Below, piece by piece: positions 52,801-60,659 of a stretch of 64,000 nt of DNA; position 1 is the first letter of the stretch; every line of letters starts with the position of its first letter. Source of the DNA: an uncultured Lachnospiraceae bacterium (GTDB lineage: Bacteria; Bacillota; Clostridia; Lachnospirales; Lachnospiraceae); assembly GCA_946405625.1 (NCBI GenBank), contig CAMJHQ010000014.1, forward strand, positions 22,813-86,812, written 5' to 3'. The notes beneath the pieces are model-generated. The model made no database searches. It was not told the DNA's origin and was given only the letters and a program-made list of their open reading frames with translations. A program made the position numbers and the translations under genes.

Positions 52801-53600
52801 CTTCCCTTGTTGATAACAGCGGCATCAGCCTTATACTGTTCAAAAGAAGCCTCGATAGGAGCTCTGAACTTACCATCATTGAAGCTTACAGATTTAAGCT
52901 CTGTAGCAAATGTAGTATGACGGCAGTGATCTGACCAGTATGTATCAAGTACTCTGATCTCTGTCATGGAAGGATCACGCTTTTCTTCTTCTGTAAAATA
53001 TTTCTTGATCCACTGAAAATCCTTGTAGGTCATAGCAAGTCCGAGTGAATCATAAAGTGCCTTAAAATCGGCATCTGCCATACTTCTGAAACCGTCGAAT
53101 ATCATAACATCATCCGGCTCAGGGAATGTCTGAACAAGTGTCTCAGGCTTACTCTGATCTGTAATTCTCGAATCTACCGGGTTAACTACATACTCCTCGA
53201 TAGTCTTCTTATCTTCATCAGTTAATGTACCTGTAATAGCATATGTAATTCCTGACTTGATGATCGGCTCTGAATTCTCATCAAGAAGCTTAACACACTG
53301 CTCCGCAGAATCAGCTCTCTGATCGAACTGTCCCGGAAGAGCTTCCATTGAAAAGACAAATTCATCATCCGTATGAGGAAAATCCTCTCTGTAAACAATA
53401 TCTACCGGCGGCTCTGAGAAAACTGTTACGATTGCCTTCTCAAATACCTCATCACTGAGATTCTCCACGTCATAACGAACAAGTTCTCTTACCTTAACAT
53501 CCTTAAGATTCAGGTAACTTCTGAACTCCTTCGTCAGCTCGTCGGCTCTGACCGCATAGTCAGGGCGCTTCTCAACATAGATTCTTCTTACATTGCTCAT
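49833..53600 (-). CDS. purL: Phosphoribosylformylglycinamidine synthase, single chain
   Basis: 1255 residues from the ATG at 53600, with GGAGG 9 bases upstream; a frame open to 53756 runs through structured leader RNA and is not used. The synthetase part contains the ATP-binding HNHPTEIEPFGGAATC-type region and YWSDHCRHTTF; the C-terminal ~270 residues form the glutaminase with PGTNCEYDTARAF, PGGFSGGDEPDGSGKF and nucleophile Cys in GICNGFQALIKLGLV. Catalyses the ATP- and glutamine-dependent conversion of FGAR to FGAM in purine synthesis. This fused form occurs in Gamma-proteobacteria and many Clostridia. Preceded by a folded leader RNA. Confidence 0.96.
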   Translation of the reverse strand: MSNVRRIYVEKRPDYAVRADELTKEFRSYLNLKDVKVRELVRYDVENLSDEVFEKAIVTVFSEPPVDIVYREDFPHTDDEFVFSMEALPGQFDQRADSAEQCVKLLDENSEPIIKSGITYAITGTLTDEDKKTIEEYVVNPVDSRITDQSKPETLVQTFPEPDDVMIFDGFRSMADADFKALYDSLGLAMTYKDFQWIKKYFTEEEKRDPSMTEIRVLDTYWSDHCRHTTFATELKSVSFNDGKFRAPIEASFEQYKADAAVINKGRDDKFTCLMDIALMGMKKLRADGKLDDMDVSDEINACTIVVPVEIDGKTEDWLVSFKNETHNHPTEIEPFGGAATCLGGAIRDPLSGRTYVYQAMRVTGAADPTKSLKETMPGKLPQRKLVTTAAAGYSSYGNQIGLATGIVQEVYHPNYVAKRMEIGAVIGAAPKDNVKRFSSDPGDVIILLGGRTGRDGIGGATGSSKAHNVESLTTCGAEVQKGNPPTERKLQRLFRRPEVTTLIKKCNDFGAGGVSVAIGELAAGLRVNLDLVPKKYAGLDGTELAISESQERMALVVDASDADKMIDFAREENLEAVKVATVTEEPRLVLEWRGKEIVNISRAFLDTNGAHQETDVVCEMPDENVDPFEGIDAGEKDVKKKWIDVLSDLNVASERGLVEMFDSTIGAETVTMPYGGKYQLSPSQTMTAKIPVLKGKTDTVTQMSYGIDPYLLSWSPYHGAIYAVIESVAKIAASGGDASKIRLTFQEYFERMTEDATRWGKPLSALLGSYSAQIGLGLPSIGGKDSMSGTFNDIDVPPTLCSFAVDVNKTPYVITTELKNPGNLILKMDINKDEYLVPDYNDVMEKYAAFRRAVEANKIEAAYAVGFGGVIEAVSKMAFGNKLGAEIDKAVITKDELARKDYGSIVFTIRPEALKDIVELGISAKVIGKVTDTGYFTYGSHKISVDDAIEAWTGRLKKVFPTDSGIEKKTVDTPIYKAGSIYVCKNKVAKPRVFIPVFPGTNCEYDTARAFERAGAVADVVVLNNMDAEGIRESVEAFTKSIAQAQIVMFPGGFSGGDEPDGSGKFIATTFRNEKIKDEMMKLLNERDGLVLGICNGFQALIKLGLVPHGEIVEQQSDSPTLARNSIGRHQSRMAYTKVVSNKSPWLSQAELGGVYTIPMSHGEGRFVASEEWLKKLFENGQVATQYVDVDGNPTMDEDYNINGSYLAIEGITSPDGRVLGKMGHSERRDTDDYINIFGEKDQRIMESGVEYFK

Positions 53601-53636
53601 GCCTTGTTCCTCCATATAATAATCAATACTAATCAT

Positions 53637-53768
53637 CACCATCATGTCTGTTCGGGACTCGGCTCGCGCCTCAAACCGTGATGTAACGGTTCTAAGCCCC
53701 CATAACACTGGCGTATTCTGTGGGCAAAGAACCGACATCACTACATGGCCCCTCACAGACAGATGGTG
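53637..53768 (-). ncRNA. Candidate structured leader RNA of purL
   Basis: On the minus strand the leader folds by eye as follows. A 14-bp closing stem with one bulge pairs 53768-53755 (CACCATCTGTCTGT) with 53651-53637. A long arm pairs GTGATGT-CGGTTCT (53741-53728) with AGAACCG-TT-ACATCAC (53693-53678), extended by GCCC/GGGC. A small hairpin GGC-GCGA-GCC has a GNRA tetraloop, and GGG/CCC can pair at the junction. This three-way-junction layout just before the purL ribosome site suggests a cis-regulatory element. It does not match the purine, ZTP, THF, PRPP or glutamine riboswitches I know. A rod-like 6S RNA is an alternative. Confidence 0.55.
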
Positions 53769-53789
53769 CTGATAATATGAATCTCACTA

Positions 53790-55448
53790 CTATTCTATAC
53801 CGACCATCTCTCTCGCAGCTGAAATTACACTGTCTGTTATATTCTCGCCTCCAAGGAGTCGAGCAATTTCAGTTACCCTTTCATCCATTGTAAGTGAACG
53901 GATGTTGGTGTAGGTACGGCCGGTATCGACGGTCTTCTCAATAACAAAGGCGGTATCTGCTTCTGCCGCTATCTGCGGGAGATGCGTTATCGCGATTATC
54001 TGATGCGAGCCTGACAGCTTCTTCATCATTTTTCCGACCTTCTGTGCGGTAACACCGCTTATACCGGAATCGATCTCATCGAAAATGAGAGTCGGTGTTC
54101 CGCCTTTCTCTGATATAGCAGACTTGATTGAAAGAAGTACTCTCGATAGTTCACCGCCGGATGCTATCTCATTTAGAGGTCCCGGATCTTCTCCTATATT
54201 TGTCGAAATATAGAAAACCGCTTTATCCTTTCCACCGGAAGTACATTTTTCAAGCTCTTCGAAATGCATTGAGAAGTCAACTCTGTTAAAGTTGAGTTCC
54301 ATCATAGACTTCGATATAGCTTTGCAGAGCTTATCAGCTGCACTGTGACGTGCCTTGGTAAGCTTTGCTGCAACAGAAAGCATCTTATCATTCAACTCAC
54401 TTTCCTTTCCGGAAAGCTTGAAAATTGTCTCATCATAGCTGAGAAGCTCTTCCTGCTCTTCTTTAAGCTCTTTAAGAGTATTCTTTATATCATCAATCGT
54501 TCTTCCGTATTTAACCTTAAGTGAATTGATAAGGTTAAGTCTTGCTTCGATCTCAGTCAGCTCTTCTTCACTGAATTCGCTTTCACTCATATAATCCTTC
54601 AACTGTTTGTTGAAATCACTTAGAAGTGAATCGATTTCGGAAAGCATCTCGGAAAGCTGAGCCGAATCTTCATCAAGCTTTGGAAGCGACTGTATATCAC
54701 GTACCGCACGGGAAAGCTGATTTCCTGCAGAACGACCGTCATCGTATCCTGTAATACTGTACACCTCTTGGGTCACTTCTGCAATCTCTCTTGCATTACT
54801 TCCCTTTTTAAATTGAATTTCCAGGTCATCATCTTCGCCCTGCTTCAGATTTGCCTGCTCTATCTCATTAATCTCGTAGCTGATAAAATCAAGTTTCTTT
54901 GCACGTTCAGCTTCATCAGCCTGCATGCTTTCAAGTTTCTCAACTACATCCTTATGTTCATTATAAAGTTTCCTTACTTCTTCTTTAATCGAAGCAAGCT
55001 TTTCATCTGATGAATCCAGAAGCTCCATATGCATTTCCGGTTTCAAGAGAGTTCTCTGCTCATGCTGTGCATGAAGATTTATCAGCAGTCCTGCCGCCTC
55101 TTTCAGTACCGACGCAGTAACTGTCATATTATTTATTCTGTTGATCGTTCGATTGCCTGCGAGCCTCCTGGAGATAAGAACCTCGCCATCACCGGCCTCG
55201 ATTTCAAGCTTTCTAAGCTTTTCGACCATTATTTCATCAACATTGAAAAGCAGTTCGACCATGCCATCCTTCGTTTCGTCACGAAGCAGGCTTTTATCGA
55301 ATCTGCCGCCGAGCCCGATTCCTATCGAACCGATAATTATGGACTTACCGGCTCCGGTTTCTCCCGTAAGGATATTAAGCCCTTCGGAAAAATCTATATC
55401 GAGTTCATCTATCAATGCTATATTTGAAATGTGTAAATTAACAAGCAT
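53790..55448 (-). CDS. recN: DNA repair protein RecN
   Basis: 552 residues. SMC-like head halves: Walker A NILTGETGAGKSIIIGSIG near residues 26-44, and the C-terminal signature EIASGGELSRVLLSIKS with Walker B TLIFDEIDSGISG. A coiled-coil middle (residues about 155-370) joins them. RecN acts at double-strand breaks. In many spore-formers recN is followed by spoIVB and spo0A; here purL follows. The gene starts 9 bases after argR. Confidence 0.95.
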   Translation of the reverse strand: MLVNLHISNIALIDELDIDFSEGLNILTGETGAGKSIIIGSIGIGLGGRFDKSLLRDETKDGMVELLFNVDEIMVEKLRKLEIEAGDGEVLISRRLAGNRTINRINNMTVTASVLKEAAGLLINLHAQHEQRTLLKPEMHMELLDSSDEKLASIKEEVRKLYNEHKDVVEKLESMQADEAERAKKLDFISYEINEIEQANLKQGEDDDLEIQFKKGSNAREIAEVTQEVYSITGYDDGRSAGNQLSRAVRDIQSLPKLDEDSAQLSEMLSEIDSLLSDFNKQLKDYMSESEFSEEELTEIEARLNLINSLKVKYGRTIDDIKNTLKELKEEQEELLSYDETIFKLSGKESELNDKMLSVAAKLTKARHSAADKLCKAISKSMMELNFNRVDFSMHFEELEKCTSGGKDKAVFYISTNIGEDPGPLNEIASGGELSRVLLSIKSAISEKGGTPTLIFDEIDSGISGVTAQKVGKMMKKLSGSHQIIAITHLPQIAAEADTAFVIEKTVDTGRTYTNIRSLTMDERVTEIARLLGGENITDSVISAAREMVGIE

Positions 55449-55457
55449 AGTTAGTGA

Positions 55458-55913
55458 TTAATTCCCCCTGATCTCAGCTGAAACAGACGAAGCCGCCCTG
55501 CTGTCTCTGACAGCAACAAAAACGGTATCGTCACCCGCTATACATCCGACTACTCCTTCTATCGTGAGATTATCCACAGCCGCTCCGACCGCCATAGCCA
55601 TACCCGATACAGTCTTGATAACCACAAGATTACCTGCCGTTTCCACCGAGAGGACTCCGCTTTCAAGTACATTCTTATATGACTGAATATTTGTGCTGGG
55701 AGAAACAGAATGTGCTGCCTTACCTGCAACATAGAATCTGCCGATTCCCGCACTGATCTTTCGAAGTCCCAGCTGTCTTATATCTCTTGAAACAGTCGCC
55801 TGTGTCGTCTCATATCCCTCCTGCTTAAGGGCATTCATGAGTTCTTCCTGAGTTTCAATTTCCTTTGAATTAATTATCTCAAGTATTTTCTTCTGTCTGT
55901 CATTTCTATTCAT
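55458..55913 (-). CDS. argR: Arginine repressor ArgR
   Basis: 151 residues. N-terminal winged helix with EELMNALKQEGYETTQATVS and RDIRQLGLRKI, then the C-terminal hexamerisation/arginine-binding domain with VVIKTVSGMAMAVGAAVDNL and GVVGCIAGDDTVFVAVRD. Controls arginine synthesis and catabolism genes, with arginine as corepressor. CGGAGG ribosome site. Conserved neighbour of recN in Firmicutes. Confidence 0.95.
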   Translation of the reverse strand: MNRNDRQKKILEIINSKEIETQEELMNALKQEGYETTQATVSRDIRQLGLRKISAGIGRFYVAGKAAHSVSPSTNIQSYKNVLESGVLSVETAGNLVVIKTVSGMAMAVGAAVDNLTIEGVVGCIAGDDTVFVAVRDSRAASSVSAEIRGN

Positions 55914-55938
55914 TTACAATCCTCCGACGATGCCCGGC

Positions 55939-56799
55939 TCAACCGCCAAGCTTACGCCTAAGTATCTCATAAACACTAGCATTATCAAGTCTTGCGATCT
56001 TAAGACTCTTATCCGAAACCTTGACTCTTGCTATATCTCCGATATTCATCGTAACATTCATATATCCGTCGAAGGAAATAAGTGCTCTGTTCTGTCCGTT
56101 ATGGCGCTTATCGACAAGTTCAAGAGAAATCTCATCATCATCGCCGAAGATAACACTTCTCATAGAAAGTGAATATGGTGATATCGGCGTCATAACAAGC
56201 AGACTTGCTCCCGGATTAACTATCGGACCGCCTGCCGAAAGATTATAACCCGTTGAACCGGTCGGTGTAGCTATTATAACACCATCCGCCTCACATTCAT
56301 CGAAAAATTCACCATTAAGATATATTTTAAATCCTATCAGCTTAAGCATGGATTCACGTCCGAGGACGGCATCATTCAGCGCATGAATATCATCTGCAAT
56401 CACCTTACCATCTCTCAGGATAGTACCCTTAAGCTTTCTTCTCTCTTCGATCCTGTAATCGCCTTCGATCATCCTGTCAACCATGGTCTTTACATCGGCT
56501 ACATTTACCTCAGTAAGAAACCCTACTGTTCCGAGGTTAACACCGATCATCGGAATATCATGATTCTCTATTATATGGGACACCCTCAGCATTGTCCCGT
56601 CTCCGCCCATTACAATGACCATATCTGCAGATTCGAAGTCATCATCCGTTATTCCTGCTTCTTCATTATAATCTCTGACACTGAAAATACTGACCGACTT
56701 TCCTTTTGATCTTATATAATCGGCAAGCATTTCGGACTGCTTCAGATCCGTATCTTTTAATTCATTTGCAATTATGATGAACTTTTCGCATTTTTTCAT
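55939..56799 (-). CDS. nadK: NAD kinase
   Basis: 286 residues from the ATG at 56799, which has an AAGGGTG site; an in-frame GTG at 56808 is less likely. GGDGTMLRVSH and the NE/D motif ALNDAVLGRESM, with ATPTGSTGYNLSAGGPIV as the NAD-binding core. Makes NADP from NAD using ATP or polyphosphate. Part of the nusB-to-recN cluster, with 25 bases to argR. Confidence 0.95.
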   Translation of the reverse strand: MKKCEKFIIIANELKDTDLKQSEMLADYIRSKGKSVSIFSVRDYNEEAGITDDDFESADMVIVMGGDGTMLRVSHIIENHDIPMIGVNLGTVGFLTEVNVADVKTMVDRMIEGDYRIEERRKLKGTILRDGKVIADDIHALNDAVLGRESMLKLIGFKIYLNGEFFDECEADGVIIATPTGSTGYNLSAGGPIVNPGASLLVMTPISPYSLSMRSVIFGDDDEISLELVDKRHNGQNRALISFDGYMNVTMNIGDIARVKVSDKSLKIARLDNASVYEILRRKLGG

Positions 56800-56844
56800 A
56801 GCTCTCACCCTTTATAAAACAGGTGTATGGGTTATCTTATTTCT

Positions 56845-57645
56845 CTATTTATCCAGTGTCTCATGACTCTTTTCGACAAGCTGATGAATATCATAATCAA
56901 TCTTATCATCATCTGTCTTCGAAATATACATAAGATATTCGATATTTCCTTCCGGTCCCTTGACCGGTGAAAAATCAAGTCCGCAGACATTGAAGCCTTC
57001 TGCTTCCGCATATCCCGTGCATGCCTTGATAACTTCCTCATGCACCGATCTGTCTCTGACTACTCCCTTTTTACCGACCTTCTCACGACCTGCCTCGAAC
57101 TGAGGCTTTATAAGGCATACGCCTCTTCCGTCATCGGTAAGGAGCTCCTTCATTACTGGAAGCACCTTTGAAAGTGATATAAAGGATACATCGACAGACG
57201 CAAACTGCGGTCTTCTGTCCAGATCCTCCGGCTTAACGTAACGGATATTCGTCTTTTCCATACAGACAACTCGTTCATCCTCCCTCAGCTTCCAGGCAAG
57301 CTGTCCGTATCCTACATCTATTGCATAGACAAGTGAAGCGCCGTTCTGCAGCATACAGTCCGTAAATCCACCTGTCGAAGCACCTATATCCATGCATACA
57401 AGATTTTCGAGGCGTATCCCGAAAACCTCCATTGCCTTTTCGAGCTTAAGGCCGCCACGGCTCACATAAGGCAGAGTCTTACCTCTGACTTCTATTTCCG
57501 CCGTCTCCGGAAATGTACTGCCGGCCTTATCTTCCTTTTCTCCGTCAACATATACGATTCCCGCCATTATACTGGCCTTTGCCTTCTCTCTCGACTCGGC
57601 AAGACCTTTCTCCACCAGCAGGACATCCAGTCTCTTCTTGCTCAT
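56845..57645 (-). CDS. tlyA: TlyA-family rRNA methyltransferase (hemolysin A)
   Basis: 266 residues: an N-terminal S4 RNA-binding domain (KKRLDVLLVEKGLAESREKA) and an FtsJ-like methyltransferase with SAM motif CMDIGASTGGFTDCMLQNGA. TlyA enzymes 2'-O-methylate rRNA. The start overlaps the dxs stop (TAATG), so translation is coupled. Confidence 0.93.
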   Translation of the reverse strand: MSKKRLDVLLVEKGLAESREKAKASIMAGIVYVDGEKEDKAGSTFPETAEIEVRGKTLPYVSRGGLKLEKAMEVFGIRLENLVCMDIGASTGGFTDCMLQNGASLVYAIDVGYGQLAWKLREDERVVCMEKTNIRYVKPEDLDRRPQFASVDVSFISLSKVLPVMKELLTDDGRGVCLIKPQFEAGREKVGKKGVVRDRSVHEEVIKACTGYAEAEGFNVCGLDFSPVKGPEGNIEYLMYISKTDDDKIDYDIHQLVEKSHETLDK

Positions 57646-59546
57646 TATATCCCCATTTCCTTAGAGATTCTATTATAGACCGAATTTTCATCCAGTCCCT
57701 GTGTTTCCTTAAGTCTTGTAACACTTCCGTGCTGAAGTCTCTCATCCTTTACACAGAAATGTATGAATCTGCATCTTGCGCCTGATTCTGTGATTATATA
57801 AGAAATCTCTTCACCGACACTTCCTGCTCTCACCGTATCCTCAAGAAGTACAACTATATCATAATTTTCGGCTGTTTCCCTGATCCTCTCACTATCAAGA
57901 GGCTTAATAAATCTCAGATTTATTACAGCCGGTGTCATACCTGTCTTATCCTTTATCCTGTCGCGTACATTTACGGCAGTTTCGACCATGTCCCCTACAC
58001 CTATAAGTGCGATACTAGGTCCCTTGTAGCTTCCGACAGTCGATGCAAAGTTCATAACTTCAGCACGTCCGTCTATAAATCTTGTTGCCTTTTCATCATT
58101 ATCCGAGAAGCAGCGTCCCTTACTGTATTTAATGGCAACAGGACCATCAAGAGTCATTGCATAATCAAGTGCTGCTTCAAGTTCACGTCTTCCCTTCGGA
58201 GCTATTACAGTAAGTCCCGGCATGCTCCTAAGATACGATGTATCATAAATACCCTGATGAGTCTCGCCGTCATCCGGTACTATACCTGATCTGTCAATTG
58301 CAAAAATAACATGAAGCTTTTGAAGACATACATCATGAATCATCTGATCGTATGCTCTCTGAAGGAATGATGAATATATTGCAACAACGGGAATAAAACC
58401 GCCCTTCGCAAGGCCTGCCGCAAAGGTTACAGCATGCTGCTCAGCTATTCCTACATCAAATGTCCTGTCCGGGAATCTCTTACTGAATTTCCTGATTCCC
58501 GTTCCGCTTCCCATAGCAGCAGTTATAGCTACAAGCTTATCGTTCTTCTCACCAATCTCTATGAGCTTTCTCGCAAAAACATCGGTATTTGTAACGACCT
58601 TCTCCATAGATAAAGGCTTTCCCGTATCAATATCAAAAGGACCAACTCCATGGAAATATTCAGGATGTCTCTCCGCAACCGAATAGCCGCGTCCCTTTAC
58701 AGTCTTAACATGCACAATAACAGGCTTATTAAGCTTGAAGGCATCCTTGAAGATCTTAACCATCTCCTGTATGTTGTGACCATCTATAGGCCCTATATAA
58801 GTAATTCCCATTTCCTCGAACATCGAGCCCGGAATAAGAAGATTCTTGATAGAATCCTTCGAACGCTTGATTCCCTTAGCCATTTTAAGACCGACATCAG
58901 GAATGTTGAGGAGCGCATTTTCAACATTGGACTTAAGTTCATTATATGTTTTTCCGACACGAAGCTTGTTAAGGCTGGTTGAGAGTCCTCCAACATTCTT
59001 GGAAATAGACATCTCATTATCGTTCAGAACGACCAGGCAATTCGATTTAAGCTCTGACATCTGATCAAGTGCCTCATATACCATTCCGCCTGTCATAGAT
59101 CCGTCGCCTATAACGGCGCATATCTTCTCATCGGTACCTCTCAGCTCTCTCGCAGCAACAAGTCCCATTGCAGCAGAAAGAGACGTGGAGCTGTGTCCTG
59201 TATTGAAAGCATCCGCGTCAGACTCTGAGGATTTAGGGAAACCGCTGATTCCACCGAACTGTCTCAGCTTATAGAAATCATCCTTTCTTCCCGTAAGTAT
59301 CTTATGGGTATAGGACTGATGTCCTACATCGAATATCAGCTTATCTTCAGGAAAATCCATGCATAGATGAAGTGCCATAGTAAGCTCGACTGCTCCGAGA
59401 TTCGAAGCAAGATGGCCTCCCGTACGGCTCACATTTCCCACGATAAAGGAACGGATCTCTCCTGCGAGTGAATCCAGACTGTCCACATCTATGTTCTTTA
59501 TATCATTTACTTTATTAATTTTATCAAGCAGATCCATAATAAACAT
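57645..59546 (-). CDS. dxs: 1-deoxy-D-xylulose-5-phosphate synthase
   Basis: 633 residues. TPP site VIGDGSMTGGMVYEALDQMS with conserved NDNEMSIS, the N-terminal HLASNLGAVELTMALHL, and the transketolase-like middle GIAEQHAVTFAAGLAKGG; final third matches the C-terminal domain. Condenses pyruvate and glyceraldehyde 3-phosphate in the MEP isoprenoid pathway. It starts inside the ispA stop (TGATG), and a second in-frame ATG is 9 bases further in. Confidence 0.97.
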   Translation of the reverse strand: MFIMDLLDKINKVNDIKNIDVDSLDSLAGEIRSFIVGNVSRTGGHLASNLGAVELTMALHLCMDFPEDKLIFDVGHQSYTHKILTGRKDDFYKLRQFGGISGFPKSSESDADAFNTGHSSTSLSAAMGLVAARELRGTDEKICAVIGDGSMTGGMVYEALDQMSELKSNCLVVLNDNEMSISKNVGGLSTSLNKLRVGKTYNELKSNVENALLNIPDVGLKMAKGIKRSKDSIKNLLIPGSMFEEMGITYIGPIDGHNIQEMVKIFKDAFKLNKPVIVHVKTVKGRGYSVAERHPEYFHGVGPFDIDTGKPLSMEKVVTNTDVFARKLIEIGEKNDKLVAITAAMGSGTGIRKFSKRFPDRTFDVGIAEQHAVTFAAGLAKGGFIPVVAIYSSFLQRAYDQMIHDVCLQKLHVIFAIDRSGIVPDDGETHQGIYDTSYLRSMPGLTVIAPKGRRELEAALDYAMTLDGPVAIKYSKGRCFSDNDEKATRFIDGRAEVMNFASTVGSYKGPSIALIGVGDMVETAVNVRDRIKDKTGMTPAVINLRFIKPLDSERIRETAENYDIVVLLEDTVRAGSVGEEISYIITESGARCRFIHFCVKDERLQHGSVTRLKETQGLDENSVYNRISKEMGI

Positions 59547-60451
59547 CAGCTGTTTCTTCCCGCAAGCTCCTTTGCAAGCTCCTTCAGGAGAACAGCCTCC
59601 TCTCTATCAGTCTTCAGTGTTCTGTCAAGAATACTGATTACTTCCTCTGTTTTTTCTATTACAAACTTACGTGCTTCTTCCATACCATATTCGGCAACAT
59701 AAGTATTCTTATCATTTTTTTCGTCCTGGCCTACTTCCTTACCCAGGGTTTCCGCATCAGATACTATATCCAGAATATCATCCTGAACCTGGAATGCAAG
59801 TCCAAGGTTTTTTCCGGCGGTTTCGAGCAGCTCGATTGTTTTATCATCAGCTCCCGCAAGATATGCACCTGCCATAAAGGATGCCTCTATAAGAGCCGCA
59901 GTCTTACATTCATATATAAAATCTCTTTCATCGCTTTTGAGCTTTTTACCCGACATCACAACATCGGCACTCTGGCCACCGAGCATGCCGGTAATTCCGG
60001 TCTTACGCATAAGAACCATAAGCGCTTTTTCAAGCCTTACATCACCCGGTTTATCAAGCATTGAGAGAACTGCTGTCTCATAAGCGAGATTAAGAAGTGC
60101 GTCTCCCGCAAGGATGGCTACATCTTCTCCGAACTCTACATGAACTGTAGGTTTTCCTCTTCTGAGACTGTCGTTATCCAGTGCCGGCAGATCATCATGT
60201 ATAAGCGAGCTTGTGTGGATCATCTCCATAGCCGCCATAAAACGGTTAAGGATCATTTCCTCTTCCGGATTATCGGATAGAGCCTTATATGTAAGATACA
60301 TTATCATTGGTCGGATTCTTTTTCCACCCGATGACATAGCATAATACATAGCGTCCTCAACATACTTTGAAGGCATTACAGCGCCCGACGGCATAAAGCT
60401 CATAACAGTTTTATTTATCTTTTCAACCAGTTCAGTCTTCATCCGATTCAC
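59546..60451 (-). CDS. ispA: Polyprenyl diphosphate synthase (FPP/GGPP type)
   Basis: 301 residues with the chain-length region SSLIHDDLPALDNDSLRRGK (first Asp-rich motif DDLPALD) and second motif VQDDILDIVSD, plus SSGGKRIRPMIMYLTYKAL. Builds farnesyl or geranylgeranyl diphosphate for undecaprenyl and quinone synthesis. It overlaps xseB by 20 bases and dxs by 3. Confidence 0.95.
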   Translation of the reverse strand: MNRMKTELVEKINKTVMSFMPSGAVMPSKYVEDAMYYAMSSGGKRIRPMIMYLTYKALSDNPEEEMILNRFMAAMEMIHTSSLIHDDLPALDNDSLRRGKPTVHVEFGEDVAILAGDALLNLAYETAVLSMLDKPGDVRLEKALMVLMRKTGITGMLGGQSADVVMSGKKLKSDERDFIYECKTAALIEASFMAGAYLAGADDKTIELLETAGKNLGLAFQVQDDILDIVSDAETLGKEVGQDEKNDKNTYVAEYGMEEARKFVIEKTEEVISILDRTLKTDREEAVLLKELAKELAGRNS

Positions 60452-60647
60452 CGATTATCTTAATCTGAGTTTCAATACCCTCAAGACTCTTTCTGCATTT
60501 TTCCGAGAGAAGAACCCCCTCCTCATAGAGAGCCAGAGAATCCTTAAGTGATGTACCCTCTTTACCGAGAAGTCCGTTAATCTCCTCGATTCTTTTCATA
60601 GCATCTTCTATTGAGAATTCTTCCTCTTTTTTCTTTTCTTTAGCCAT
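60432..60647 (-). CDS. xseB: Exodeoxyribonuclease VII small subunit
   Basis: 71 residues: FSIEDAMKRIEEINGLLGKE and SLKDSLALYEEGVLLSEKCR are the XseB helices. Lys/Glu-rich N-terminus. Several copies bind one XseA. Placed 12 bases after xseA. Confidence 0.92.
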   Translation of the reverse strand: MAKEKKKEEEFSIEDAMKRIEEINGLLGKEGTSLKDSLALYEEGVLLSEKCRKSLEGIETQIKIIGESDED

Positions 60648-60659
60648 AGCATTTATCTC

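Noticed and set aside
53601..53756. N-terminal extension of purL by 52 codons
   Set aside because: The region folds as a structured leader, and a GGAGG site points to the ATG at 53600; the extension resembles no PurL N-terminus.
53637..53768. Known purine, ZTP, THF or glutamine riboswitch
   Set aside because: The conserved cores that I know for these classes are not found in the sequence; kept as an unassigned structured leader.
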